From an uncultured Mycobacteriaceae bacterium (GTDB taxonomy: Bacteria; Actinomycetota; Actinomycetes; Mycobacteriales; Mycobacteriaceae), in the NCBI GenBank assembly GCA_902826815.1, contig CADEGF010000043.1:1-64000 (forward strand): DNA of 64,000 bases, in the 5' to 3' direction. Positions 18,455 through 26,054 of this stretch are shown in pieces. Position numbers and translations under genes: made by a program. How positions within the stretch are numbered: position 1 is the stretch's first letter; every line of letters begins with the position of its first letter. Below the pieces are notes generated by a model, which was not told the origin of the DNA, did no database searches, and saw nothing but the letters and a program-made list of their open reading frames with translations.

Positions 18455-18540
18455 AGACGGTATGCGACCCAGCTCACGAATTGACGTTTCCGTAGGACCA
18501 CGGTTGGGCATCCCTGCCATTGACGAAAGGGTCAATGGAA

Positions 18541-19128
18541 ATGTCTGGACTGGTGTGGGTTGTCATTGCGATATTGGTCGTGCTCGTGGCGGTGGTCGTC
18601 GGCTTGTCGCTGAGCAGGCGCAGACGGTCGGCGCGACTGAAAGAGCACTTCGGACCTGAATACGAACGCACCGTCGGAGAACGCGGTGAGCAGCGCGCAG
18701 CCGAGGCTGACCTGCTCGAGCGCGAGAAGAAGCGCAAGAAGCTCGACATCGTCGACCTGTCGCCGCAGGCGCGGGCCCAGCACGCGGCGACGTGGCAGCA
18801 GGTACAGGCCGAGTTCGTTGACGCCCCGTCGGACGCCGTCGGGCGGGCGGAGCGACTGGTCACGCGGGTGATGCGGGAACGCGGCTACCCGATAGACGAC
18901 TTCGATCACCACGCTGCCGACATCTCCGTCGACCATCCCGACATCGTCGAGAACTACCGCAATGCCCATTCGATCTACCAGAGCCAGCACAACGGTCAGA
19001 TCGAAACCGAAGCGGCCCGGCAGGCATTCGTGCACTACCGCGCACTTTTCGACCGGCTGCTCGGGTCCGAGCCCGGGGCTGGGAACGTCAACGACGAGCA
19101 ATGGAGGCAGGAACATGACCACGCATGA
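18541..19128 (+). CDS. Membrane-anchored actinobacterial protein of unknown function
   Basis: 195 aa from ATG 18541; ATG 18535 and TTG 18520 in frame are alternatives. GAAAGGG lies 9 nt before 18541. A single N-terminal membrane helix (WVVIAILVVLVAVVVGLSL) is followed by basic SRRRRSARLKEHFG, a charged helical linker rich in Glu/Lys (LLEREKKRKKLDIVDLS), and a C-terminal helical domain (about residues 85-190: TWQQVQAEFVDAPSDAV, RAERLVTRVMRERGYPID, VHYRALFDRLLG). The downstream gene encodes a soluble paralogue of that domain and overlaps by 14 bp, so the two are co-translated. Widespread in actinobacteria as hypothetical proteins; function unknown. Confidence 0.75.
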   Translation: MSGLVWVVIAILVVLVAVVVGLSLSRRRRSARLKEHFGPEYERTVGERGEQRAAEADLLEREKKRKKLDIVDLSPQARAQHAATWQQVQAEFVDAPSDAVGRAERLVTRVMRERGYPIDDFDHHAADISVDHPDIVENYRNAHSIYQSQHNGQIETEAARQAFVHYRALFDRLLGSEPGAGNVNDEQWRQEHDHA

Positions 19129-19612
19129 CATGCAGCCCGAAATGGCGGATCCGACTGTGCGCGCCGATCGGCCCGTTGAGCCGCCCGTAGAGGTGCAATC
19201 CTCCGAGCCGCCGCTGGAAACCGTCGACGCGACACCAGATTTCGAGGCGCCCGTCGAACAACCCGTCGAACAACCTGTGGAAGCCGCGTCCACTCAGCCC
19301 GCTCAGCCCGCTGAGGCGGCTCCTGCGGCCGCACCGGACACCGACCAGGTGCTGTTCGCCGACGGCGAGCTGACGGACATGCGGTCGCGCTGGACCGAGG
19401 TGCAGTCGGCGTTCGTCGACGATCCGCGGGACTGTGTGCAGAAGGCCGACAGCCTTGTGGCCGATGTCGTCGACAGGCTCACTGCGGGCTTCTCGCAGGC
19501 GCGCTCCGGCCTCGAGGAGCAGTGGAGCAGGGGCGAGGAGGTCTCGACCGAGGAGCTGCGGATTGCGCTCAAGCGCTACCGCGAATTCTTCGAACGCCTG
19601 CTCGCGGTCTAG
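19115..19612 (+). CDS. Soluble paralogue of the preceding protein, with Pro/Glu-rich N-terminus
   Basis: 165 aa, ATG 19115 with GGAGG upstream. The N-terminal ~75 residues are acidic, Pro-rich and low-complexity, with a repeat of PVEQ (EAPVEQPVEQPVEAAS), probably disordered. The C-terminal ~90 residues (RSRWTEVQSAFVDDP, QKADSLVADVVDRLTAGF, ALKRYREFFERLLAV) align by eye with the C-terminal domain of the membrane-anchored neighbour: W-x-x-V-Q-x-x-F-V-D, A-x-x-L-V, and YR-x-x-F-x-RLL. No signal peptide. The overlap of 14 bp implies co-translation and perhaps heterodimer formation. Function unknown. Confidence 0.75.
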   Translation: MTTHDMQPEMADPTVRADRPVEPPVEVQSSEPPLETVDATPDFEAPVEQPVEQPVEAASTQPAQPAEAAPAAAPDTDQVLFADGELTDMRSRWTEVQSAFVDDPRDCVQKADSLVADVVDRLTAGFSQARSGLEEQWSRGEEVSTEELRIALKRYREFFERLLAV

Positions 19613-19693
19613 TGCTGGGCCGATGGGGCCGGGGAAGCCACGCGTAACGGGGTTGTGACCTGCTCGAGTTCTGGCAATTGGGCTACCGCCAAG

Positions 19694-19706
19694 TAGGCTA
19701 TGGGTA
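19694..19706 (+). promoter_or_regulatory. Candidate -10 element placing ttfA on a leaderless transcript
   Basis: TAGGCT at 19694-19699 is a good mycobacterial -10 hexamer and ends 7 nt before the ttfA ATG (19707), the distance expected if transcription begins at the start codon itself. No clear Shine-Dalgarno sequence precedes the gene, which fits. Confidence 0.45.
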
Positions 19707-20501
19707 ATGGTTCCGCTTTGGTTCACGCTGTCCGCACTCTGTTTCGTGGGTGCGGCCGTGCTGCTGTACGTCGACATCGACCGTCGACGCGGTTTGGGGC
19801 GCCGTCGCAAGTCATGGGCCAAATCGCACGGGTTCGACTACGAACACGATTCCAACGACCTGATCGCGCGCTGGAAGCGCGGGGTGATGTCGACCGTCGG
19901 CGACGTCAGCGCCAAGAACGTGGTGCTCGGCCAGATCCGCGGCGAGGCCGTGTTCATCTTCGACCTCGAGGACGTCGCCACCGTGATCGCGCTGCATCGC
20001 AAGGTGGGCACGAACGTAGTGGTCGACCTGCGGCTCAAGGGCATCAAGGAGCCTCGCGAGAACGACATCTGGCTGCTCGGGGCCATCGGCCCGCGGATGG
20101 TCTACTCCACCAACCTCGACGCCGCGCGGCGCGCCTGCGACCGGCGGATGGTGACGTTCGCGCACACCGCGCCGGACTGCGCCGAGATCATGTGGAACGA
20201 GGAGAACTGGACGCTGGTCAGCATGCCTGTCACCAGCACGCGCGCCCAATGGGACGAGGGCCTGCGCACCGTGCGGCAGTTCAACGACCTGCTGCGGGTG
20301 CTGCCGCCGATCCCGCAGAGCGGTGCAGGCGCCCCGGCAGGGCAGCCCGCTCGCCGGGCCGCGGCACCAGGCCGTCCGGTCAAGCCCGCCCCCGCAGAGG
20401 CCCGCTACGCACCACCCAGGCCCGACGCGAGTCGCTCGGACCCGGCGATCCGCCGCCCACCACCGCGAAACGGCCGCCAGTCACCGCACTATCAGCGGTA
20501 A
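19707..20501 (+). CDS. ttfA: TtfA, MmpL3-associated trehalose monomycolate transport factor
   Basis: 264 aa from ATG 19707. One N-terminal membrane helix (VPLWFTLSALCFVGAAVLLY), a basic cytoplasmic stretch (IDRRRGLGRRRKSWAKSHGF), a compact cytoplasmic domain to about residue 195 (DLEDVATVIALHRKV; IGPRMVYSTNLDAARRACDR; APDCAEIMWNEENWTLV) and a disordered Pro/Ala/Arg-rich tail. The architecture and location one locus from clpB match Rv0383c, which from the literature binds MmpL3 and is required for export of trehalose monomycolate to the outer membrane. In M. tuberculosis the two genes are direct neighbours; here about 3 kb of inserted DNA separates them. Likely essential. Confidence 0.85.
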   Translation: MVPLWFTLSALCFVGAAVLLYVDIDRRRGLGRRRKSWAKSHGFDYEHDSNDLIARWKRGVMSTVGDVSAKNVVLGQIRGEAVFIFDLEDVATVIALHRKVGTNVVVDLRLKGIKEPRENDIWLLGAIGPRMVYSTNLDAARRACDRRMVTFAHTAPDCAEIMWNEENWTLVSMPVTSTRAQWDEGLRTVRQFNDLLRVLPPIPQSGAGAPAGQPARRAAAPGRPVKPAPAEARYAPPRPDASRSDPAIRRPPPRNGRQSPHYQR

Positions 20502-20516
20502 GTAACCTCATCACGC

Positions 20517-21293
20517 ATGGCACGCCCTGTCGCACTGATCACCGGACCGACATCCGGGCTGGGTGCGGGTTTCGCGCGTCGGTACGCGATAGACGGGTAC
20601 GACCTCGTGCTGGTGGCCCGTGACGTCGGCAGGCTGGAGGCGCTCGCCGCCGAGCTGCACGACGAGGCGGGCGCGACGGTGGAGGTGCTCGCCGCCGACC
20701 TCGCCGAGGCCACCGACCGCGCCAAAGTCGCCGACCGGCTGTCGGCCGGGGTGCGGGTGCTGGTCAACAACGCCGGGTTCGGCACCTCCGGCGAGTTCTG
20801 GACGGCGAGCCTTGAGGTGCTTCAGAGCCAGCTCGACGTCAACGTCACCGCGGTCATGCAGCTGACCCACGCCGCGCTGCCGCCGATGCTCGAAGCGGGC
20901 GAGGGCACCGTCATCAACGTGGCGAGCGTCGCGGGCCTGCTGCCGGGTCGCGGATCGACCTACTCCGCGTCGAAGGCGTGGGTGGTCTCCTTCTCCGAGG
21001 GTCTTGCCAACGGTCTCGGCGGAACCGGCGTCGGCGTGCATGCGTTGTGCCCTGGCTTCGTGCGCACCGAGTTCCACGAGCGCGCGGGCATCGAGATGGA
21101 TGGCACGCCGTCGTTCCTGTGGCTCGAGGTCGACGACGTCGTGCGCGACTGTCTCGCCGACGCCGCGAAGGGCAACGTGGTCATCGTTCCCGGTGTCCAG
21201 TACAAAGCGCTGACGACGGCGGGGCGGCTGGTACCGCGAAACCTGGTGCGGCGCATCAACAAGACGGTGGCCAAGGGCCGTGGCCGCACCTGA
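20517..21293 (+). CDS. Short-chain dehydrogenase/reductase
   Basis: 258 aa, ATG 20517. Classical SDR: N-terminal cofactor loop [12 protein letters not shown] (residues about 10-20), NNAG at about 80, catalytic Ser in [10 protein letters not shown], Tyr-Lys in YSASKAW (about 143-149), and CPGFVRTEF after it. Cofactor is probably NADP(H), given [11 protein letters not shown] with a basic residue after the second strand. The C-terminus is basic ([13 protein letters not shown]). Lies 15 bp after ttfA and 6 bp before the lipoprotein gene, so one transcript is likely. M. tuberculosis has pyrE in the corresponding interval, which is absent here. Substrate unknown. Confidence 0.85.
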   Translation: MARPVALITGPTSGLGAGFARRYAIDGYDLVLVARDVGRLEALAAELHDEAGATVEVLAADLAEATDRAKVADRLSAGVRVLVNNAGFGTSGEFWTASLEVLQSQLDVNVTAVMQLTHAALPPMLEAGEGTVINVASVAGLLPGRGSTYSASKAWVVSFSEGLANGLGGTGVGVHALCPGFVRTEFHERAGIEMDGTPSFLWLEVDDVVRDCLADAAKGNVVIVPGVQYKALTTAGRLVPRNLVRRINKTVAKGRGRT

Positions 21294-21299
21294 GTCTCG

Positions 21300-22199
21300 G
21301 TGCGCGCGCTAGTCGCCCTGCTGTCGGCGGTCACACTGTTGCTGACGTCGGCATGTTCAGGTGATGACGACAGCGCGCATCCGTATGCCGTGCAGACCGC
21401 CGCGATCGGTGAGTCGCTTTCCGTGCTCGGCTGGAACGTCTCACTGACCAATCTCCGGTTCGACGGAGACTATGTGCTCTTCGATATCGACGCGTCACCG
21501 ACCGAGACCAACGCACCGCACGCCAAACCCGAGGACATCCGCTTCGGCCTCTACGGCGCGCTCGCACATCCGTTGGAGGCCAACGCGATCGGTGGTTGTC
21601 GTGACGTGACCAACCTTGCGGTCCAGCCTGCCGCCGCGCCGACACCGAACCAACTCTCCGGCACGGTGTGCATCGGCCCGATGCGCGACCAGTCCCAGGT
21701 GCGCGGGGTGTACGCGTACTCGCCGAAGGACCGGATGGCGGGCACCACCGTCTCCTACGGCGCTGCGTATCCGGTCGGGGTGCCGAAGACCAACGAGAAC
21801 GACGCGGGCCTGTCGATCAGCTCGACGAGCATCGATGCGTTCCGCGCCGACGGCGCGCAACTCGACCCGAGCGCGCTCGGCGACCCGAATGCGTTCAACG
21901 GCAAGGGCTACATGCTGCTCGGGCTCGACATCAGCGGTGTGGCAGCGCGATACCGCGACGACTCGGCGGCACGTGGTGGCCCGCTGATGGTGCTGGCCGC
22001 ACCGACACTGCCCGCCCCTGGACTGTCGCACGCCTGCGACATCTACGGGGCGTCGCTGCTGGTGCTGCCCGATGCGTCGCTCAACGCTGTCCAGGTGCGG
22101 GCGTCGCTGTGCACGCAGGGCGATATGACCGCCGCACTGCTGTACGCGTCGGTGTCGCTTGTCGGCACGCACGCCGCGCTGTGGACCGAGAGTGACTGA
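21300..22199 (+). CDS. Secreted lipoprotein, Rv0381c-like
   Basis: 299 aa, GTG start 21300. Signal peptide MRALVALLSAVTLLLTSACS with a lipobox TSAC, so the mature protein begins at Cys19 and is membrane-tethered on the outside. The rest is a beta-rich globular region (VLGWNVSLTNLRFDGDYVLF; VCIGPMRDQSQVRGVYAYSP) with no recognised enzymatic motif. Position next to the TrmH methyltransferase matches Rv0381c/Rv0380c of M. tuberculosis. Its stop overlaps the downstream GTG start by 8 bp. Function unknown. Confidence 0.75.
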   Translation: MRALVALLSAVTLLLTSACSGDDDSAHPYAVQTAAIGESLSVLGWNVSLTNLRFDGDYVLFDIDASPTETNAPHAKPEDIRFGLYGALAHPLEANAIGGCRDVTNLAVQPAAAPTPNQLSGTVCIGPMRDQSQVRGVYAYSPKDRMAGTTVSYGAAYPVGVPKTNENDAGLSISSTSIDAFRADGAQLDPSALGDPNAFNGKGYMLLGLDISGVAARYRDDSAARGGPLMVLAAPTLPAPGLSHACDIYGASLLVLPDASLNAVQVRASLCTQGDMTAALLYASVSLVGTHAALWTESD

Positions 22200-22836
22200 G
22201 CCACCCGGTCCCACCGAATGGGGTGAGGCCACAGGCGTCGGCCCATGGGTCGGCGACCCACCCGACGACCCCCGCTACGACGAGGCACTGCTGCGCGACG
22301 GCGACGCTCGCAACGTCGTCGACGCATACCGGTACTGGACGCGCGAAGCGATCGTCGCGGACATCGACCGACGCCGCCACCGGTTGCACATCGCGATCGA
22401 GAACTTCGGCAACGACGCCAACATCGGCGCGGTGGTGCGGACCGCCAACGCCTTCGCCGTCGACACCGTGCACATCGTCGGGCGGCGGCGCTGGAACCGT
22501 CGCGGCGCCATGGTCACCGACCGCTATCAGCGGCTCCGCCACCACGACACCACGGCCGACCTGCTGGCCTACGCAGGCGACGAGGGGCTGACCGTGGTCG
22601 CGGTGGACAACGTGCCTGGCGCGCAGCGCATCGAGGAGACGACCCTGCCCCGTGCCTGCCTTCTGGTCTTCGGGCAGGAGGGCCCCGGCATCACCGACGA
22701 CACGAAGACCGGCGCCGAACTAACAGTGTCGATCGCCCAGTTCGGTTCCACGCGCAGCGTCAACGCCGGTGTCGCCGCAGGTATCGCGATGCACACCTGG
22801 ATCCTGCAGCACGCCGACCTCGGACTCGCGTGGTAA
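22192..22836 (+). CDS. TrmH/SpoU-family RNA 2'-O-methyltransferase, Rv0380c-like
   Basis: 214 aa, GTG 22192 overlapping the previous stop. SPOUT-class motifs: motif 1 NFGNDANIGAVVRTANAF (Asn/Arg for RNA and SAM), motif 2 LLVFGQEGPGI, motif 3 VSIAQFGSTRSVNAGVAAGI, which forms the SAM-binding trefoil knot. It transfers a methyl group from SAM to a ribose 2'-OH in tRNA or rRNA; the exact target cannot be read from sequence. A 60-residue N-terminal extension precedes the knot. The 3' 117 bp are shared, antisense, with the end of the MFS transporter gene. Confidence 0.85.
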   Translation: MTEPPGPTEWGEATGVGPWVGDPPDDPRYDEALLRDGDARNVVDAYRYWTREAIVADIDRRRHRLHIAIENFGNDANIGAVVRTANAFAVDTVHIVGRRRWNRRGAMVTDRYQRLRHHDTTADLLAYAGDEGLTVVAVDNVPGAQRIEETTLPRACLLVFGQEGPGITDDTKTGAELTVSIAQFGSTRSVNAGVAAGIAMHTWILQHADLGLAW

Positions 22837-24306
22837 CCGGGCGCGCAACAGGATCCAGACCGCCACTGCGGAAATCAGCATCAATACAGAGCCCACACCG
22901 GAGGCGATGGCCAGGCCGCTTGTGAACGCCTCCTTGGCGGCGGTCAGCAGAGCTTCGCTCTGGTCGGCGGGCAACGTCTCGGCGACGTGAACCGCCGCCG
23001 ACAACGAGTCGCGGGCATGCGATGCGACCGCAGCGGGAATGCCCTGCGGCATCACGAAGCCGCGGTACACGCCGGTCACGATCGAACCGAGTGTTGCGAT
23101 GCCGAGTGCCATGCCGAGCTCATAGGCGGTCTCGGAGACGGCTGCGGCGGCACCCGCGCGCTCCTTGGGAACGCTGGCCAGGATGACGTCGCTGGCGACC
23201 GTGAACGCCAGGCCGAGGCCGACGCCGACGAGGAACAGCGCGATGCCGAGCGGCAGGTACGGCGTCGACGGCGTGATGAACGCCAGCGACGCCATGGAGA
23301 CGCCGACGAGCGCAAGGCCCGTGGTGAGTACCGCCCGCGACGACCAGTAGCGCACCGCCACGCCCGCGAGCACACCGAACACCGTCGCGGTGACGGCGGC
23401 GGGCAGTTCGGCCAGGCCCGCCTTCAACGGCCCGTATCCGTGCACCAACTGGAAGAACTGCGACAGGAAGAACACGAGGCCCGACAGCCCGAGCACCGAA
23501 AGCAGGTTCGCCGCGACGACGCCGGAGAACGCGCGGTTGCCGAACAACCGGACATCGATCAGCGGCGTTGGCAGCCGCAGCTGGCGGCGGACGAACACGA
23601 TCAGCGCGGCGGCACCGACCATGCCAGCGGCCAGCACGTCGGTCCGGACGCCGAGCGCTGCACCCTCCTTGATGGCGTAGACGACGCCGAGCATGCCGAT
23701 CATCGACAGCGCGACGCTCGCCAGGTCCCACGGCCCCGGCTCGGAGTTGCGGTGTTCGGGCAGCAGGATGACGCCGCCGACCAGGAGTACCACCATCACA
23801 GGGACGTTGATCAGGAATACCGAGCCCCACCAGAAGTGTTCGAGCAGAATCCCTCCGAGAACGGGCCCGAATGCGGCACCCGCCGAGAAAGCCGAGGCCC
23901 AGATGCCAACGGCGACACTGCGTTCCCTCGCGTCGGGGAACAGTCCGCGGATCAGCGCGAGAGTGGCCGGGGTCAGTGTCGCACCCGCAACGCCGAGCAG
24001 CGCACGCGACACGATCAGCATCTCGGGACTCGTCGAGTACGCCGTCAGGACCGACACCAGCGCGAAAGCCGTTGCACCACAGAGCAGTAGCTTCTTGTGA
24101 CCGATTCGGTCACCGAGGCTGCCCATGCTGATCAACAAGGCGGCCAGCACGAACGAGTAGATGTCGCCGATCCACAGGATCTGGGTGAAGCTGGCGCCAA
24201 GGTCCTCCCCGATGAACGGGGTGGCAAGGGCCAGCACGGTGCCGTCGACGCCGATCAGGAGAACGGCGAGGGTAAGGACGCCGAGGGCGAACCAGCGGCG
24301 GGTCAT
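22720..24306 (-). CDS. DHA2-type MFS drug efflux transporter (LfrA/QacA-like)
   Basis: 528 aa, ATG 24306. Fourteen predicted membrane helices; motif A in GSLGDRIGHKKLLL, motif B/C region LGVAGATLTPATLALIRGLF and FSAGAAFGPVLGGILL, and an acidic residue in the first helix (VLLIGVDGTVLALATPF, where LfrA/QacA have Asp). Proton-driven export of cationic or lipophilic drugs is the usual role. It follows a TetR gene with an ATGA overlap, the same arrangement as lfrR-lfrA of M. smegmatis, though identity to LfrA itself is only moderate by eye. The last ~50 residues (LLRARLPRESEVGV onward) are hydrophilic and run 117 bp into the convergent methyltransferase gene. Confidence 0.88.
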   Translation of the reverse strand: MTRRWFALGVLTLAVLLIGVDGTVLALATPFIGEDLGASFTQILWIGDIYSFVLAALLISMGSLGDRIGHKKLLLCGATAFALVSVLTAYSTSPEMLIVSRALLGVAGATLTPATLALIRGLFPDARERSVAVGIWASAFSAGAAFGPVLGGILLEHFWWGSVFLINVPVMVVLLVGGVILLPEHRNSEPGPWDLASVALSMIGMLGVVYAIKEGAALGVRTDVLAAGMVGAAALIVFVRRQLRLPTPLIDVRLFGNRAFSGVVAANLLSVLGLSGLVFFLSQFFQLVHGYGPLKAGLAELPAAVTATVFGVLAGVAVRYWSSRAVLTTGLALVGVSMASLAFITPSTPYLPLGIALFLVGVGLGLAFTVASDVILASVPKERAGAAAAVSETAYELGMALGIATLGSIVTGVYRGFVMPQGIPAAVASHARDSLSAAVHVAETLPADQSEALLTAAKEAFTSGLAIASGVGSVLMLISAVAVWILLRARLPRESEVGVLQDPGVHRDTCGDTGVDAARGTELGDRHC

Positions 24307-24845
24307 GAGGTACTCACTCCGTGCAGTAGTAGTTCGGTGATGATGTGTTCGAAGTCCCGGCCCGCGACGCGGCCGACCTGGATGGACCAGCCCGCACCGG
24401 CGACGAGGCTGTAGAGCGCCTCGGTCAGCCACGTCGCGGTGAGGTCGGGCCGGAACTCGCCGGCACGCTGACCGCGGGTGAACAGCACCATGATCTCCGC
24501 GTCGATGGCCGCCCAGCCGTGCATCGACTGGTCCATGTCGATCTCCTGGCTCTGGCTGTAGAGCAGTGCGAGGTAAGGGGACACCTGCTGAAAGGCCGCG
24601 ACGAGGCGGCGCAGCGCCGCGGTGGCCGAATCCTGGTCAAGCCGGGCGGTTTTGAGCGCCTTCTGCATCTCGGCGACCGCAAGCTCGTCAAGCGCTTCCA
24701 TCAACGCCGGCTTGCCCGAGAAGTGGCGGTGCAGGGTGGCGCGACTGACCCCGACCGCAGCCGCGATCTCATCCTGGGTCGCATTGGGTCTGCGGCCCAG
24801 GAAGTCGGCGGCAGCACGAAGCAAGCCCTCCCGATCCAGCGACAT
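24303..24845 (-). CDS. TetR family repressor of the adjacent MFS pump
   Basis: 180 aa, ATG 24845 (MSLDREGLLRAAADFLGRRP). HTH: ATQDEIAAAVGVSRATLHRH followed by FSGKPALMEAL. The effector domain is short. First gene of a two-gene operon with the MFS exporter (ATGA overlap), and directly preceded by a near-ideal palindrome. So it most likely autoregulates and represses the pump until a drug-like ligand binds. Similar in arrangement to LfrR but not obviously its orthologue. Confidence 0.85.
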   Translation of the reverse strand: MSLDREGLLRAAADFLGRRPNATQDEIAAAVGVSRATLHRHFSGKPALMEALDELAVAEMQKALKTARLDQDSATAALRRLVAAFQQVSPYLALLYSQSQEIDMDQSMHGWAAIDAEIMVLFTRGQRAGEFRPDLTATWLTEALYSLVAGAGWSIQVGRVAGRDFEHIITELLLHGVSTS

Positions 24846-24861
24846 GAGACAACTATAGCTT

Positions 24862-24885
24862 AAATGAGACAGAATTGTCTCATTT
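24862..24885. promoter_or_regulatory. TetR operator: 10-bp perfect inverted repeat
   Basis: AAATGAGACA - GAAT - TGTCTCATTT, a perfect 24-bp dyad beginning 17 bp upstream of the tetR ATG. An extra half-site ATGAGACA overlaps the start codon itself (24844-24851). Located between the TetR gene and the divergent GH76 gene (ATG 24939), so it could control both directions. Confidence 0.7.
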
Positions 24886-24938
24886 GGTTTGCCGGGGCAC
24901 GCTCCACTGACGGGGCCTGTTAAGGCAGGATCAACGTC

Positions 24939-26054
24939 ATGGATCAGGTATGGGCAAATCGAGCGGCGAGCGCAGAAGCCGCCGTCGCAAAGCGCCATCT
25001 GAAACGACTCTGGGCGCTGCCCGGCACCCAACTCGGGGTGGTCGGATATCCGCCGACGCGTAAGGACCTCACCTTCGGCACCTGGCACTACTGGTGGCAG
25101 GCGCATCTGCTGGACAACCTGGTCGATGCTCAGGTCCGTGACCCGCAACCTGACCGAGAGATCAAGATCAAACGACAGATCCGCTCGCATCGACTGCGCA
25201 ACATCGGATCCTGGGTCAACAACTACTACGACGACATGGCATGGCTGGCGCTGGCCCTCGAGCGGGCAGGACGCCTGGCAGGCGTCGAGAAGTCGGGCGC
25301 GCTGAAGAAGCTGTGCAACCAGTTCGTCAACGCCTGGGTGCCCGAGGACGGCGGCGGCATCCCGTGGCGCAAGCAGGACCAGTTCTTCAATGCCCCGGCC
25401 AACGGGCCCGCGGGCATCTTTCTTGCTCGCTACGACGATCGGCTGCGGCGCGCCCAGCAGATGGCCGACTGGATCGACGAGACGCTGATCGATCCGGAGA
25501 CACACCTGGTGTTCGACGGCATCAAGGGCGGCTCGATGGTGCGCGCGCAGTACACCTACTGCCAGGGCGTCGTGCTCGGACTCGAGACGGAGCTCGCCGC
25601 CAGGACCGACGATGCCGATCACGCGCAGCGCGTACACCGGCTTGTCGCTGCGATCGACAAGGAGATGGCCCCGGAGGGGGTGATCAAGGGTGCGGGCGGC
25701 GGCGACGGCGGACTGTTCAACGGCATCACGGCCCGCTATCTGGCGTTGGTCGTCACTACGCTGCCCAACAATTCACCCGAAGACACAGCGGCGATCGCCA
25801 CCGCGCAAAATATCGTGTTGAAATCAGCGCAGGCGACATGGGACCACCGGCAGACCCCGGACGGCCTGCCGCTGTTCGGGCCGTTCTGGGATCGCAGCGC
25901 CGAGATGCCGGGCGTGGGCGGGCAGGTGGCACAGTCCGTTGACGGCGCCGTGAACGCCTCCCACATTCCCGAGCGCGACCTCTCGGTGCAGCTGTCGGGT
26001 TGGATGCTGATGGAAGCGGCGCACACTATTGCACAGGAGGACACATCGGCATGA
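24939..26054 (+). CDS. Glycoside hydrolase family 76 (alpha-1,6-mannanase-like) protein
   Basis: 371 aa, ATG 24939. An (alpha/alpha)6-type protein with the GH76 pattern: GTWHYWWQAHLLDNLVDA near residue 50, NNYYDDMAWLALALERAG with the paired Asp residues (YDDM, about residue 98) that serve as catalytic acid/base and nucleophile in this family, and conserved YTYCQGVVLGLE and GGDGGLFNGITARYL. No signal peptide is visible, so it is probably cytoplasmic, unlike secreted mannanases. It overlaps the acetoacetyl-CoA synthetase start by 4 bp. Possible substrate is an alpha-1,6-mannoside core of mycobacterial lipomannan or polymethylated sugars, but this is inference. Confidence 0.8.
   Translation: MDQVWANRAASAEAAVAKRHLKRLWALPGTQLGVVGYPPTRKDLTFGTWHYWWQAHLLDNLVDAQVRDPQPDREIKIKRQIRSHRLRNIGSWVNNYYDDMAWLALALERAGRLAGVEKSGALKKLCNQFVNAWVPEDGGGIPWRKQDQFFNAPANGPAGIFLARYDDRLRRAQQMADWIDETLIDPETHLVFDGIKGGSMVRAQYTYCQGVVLGLETELAARTDDADHAQRVHRLVAAIDKEMAPEGVIKGAGGGDGGLFNGITARYLALVVTTLPNNSPEDTAAIATAQNIVLKSAQATWDHRQTPDGLPLFGPFWDRSAEMPGVGGQVAQSVDGAVNASHIPERDLSVQLSGWMLMEAAHTIAQEDTSA

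Noticed and set aside
22720..24845. Naming the pair lfrA/lfrR
   Set aside because: Operon layout matches M. smegmatis lfrRA but the sequences by eye are only family-level similar, so no symbol was given.
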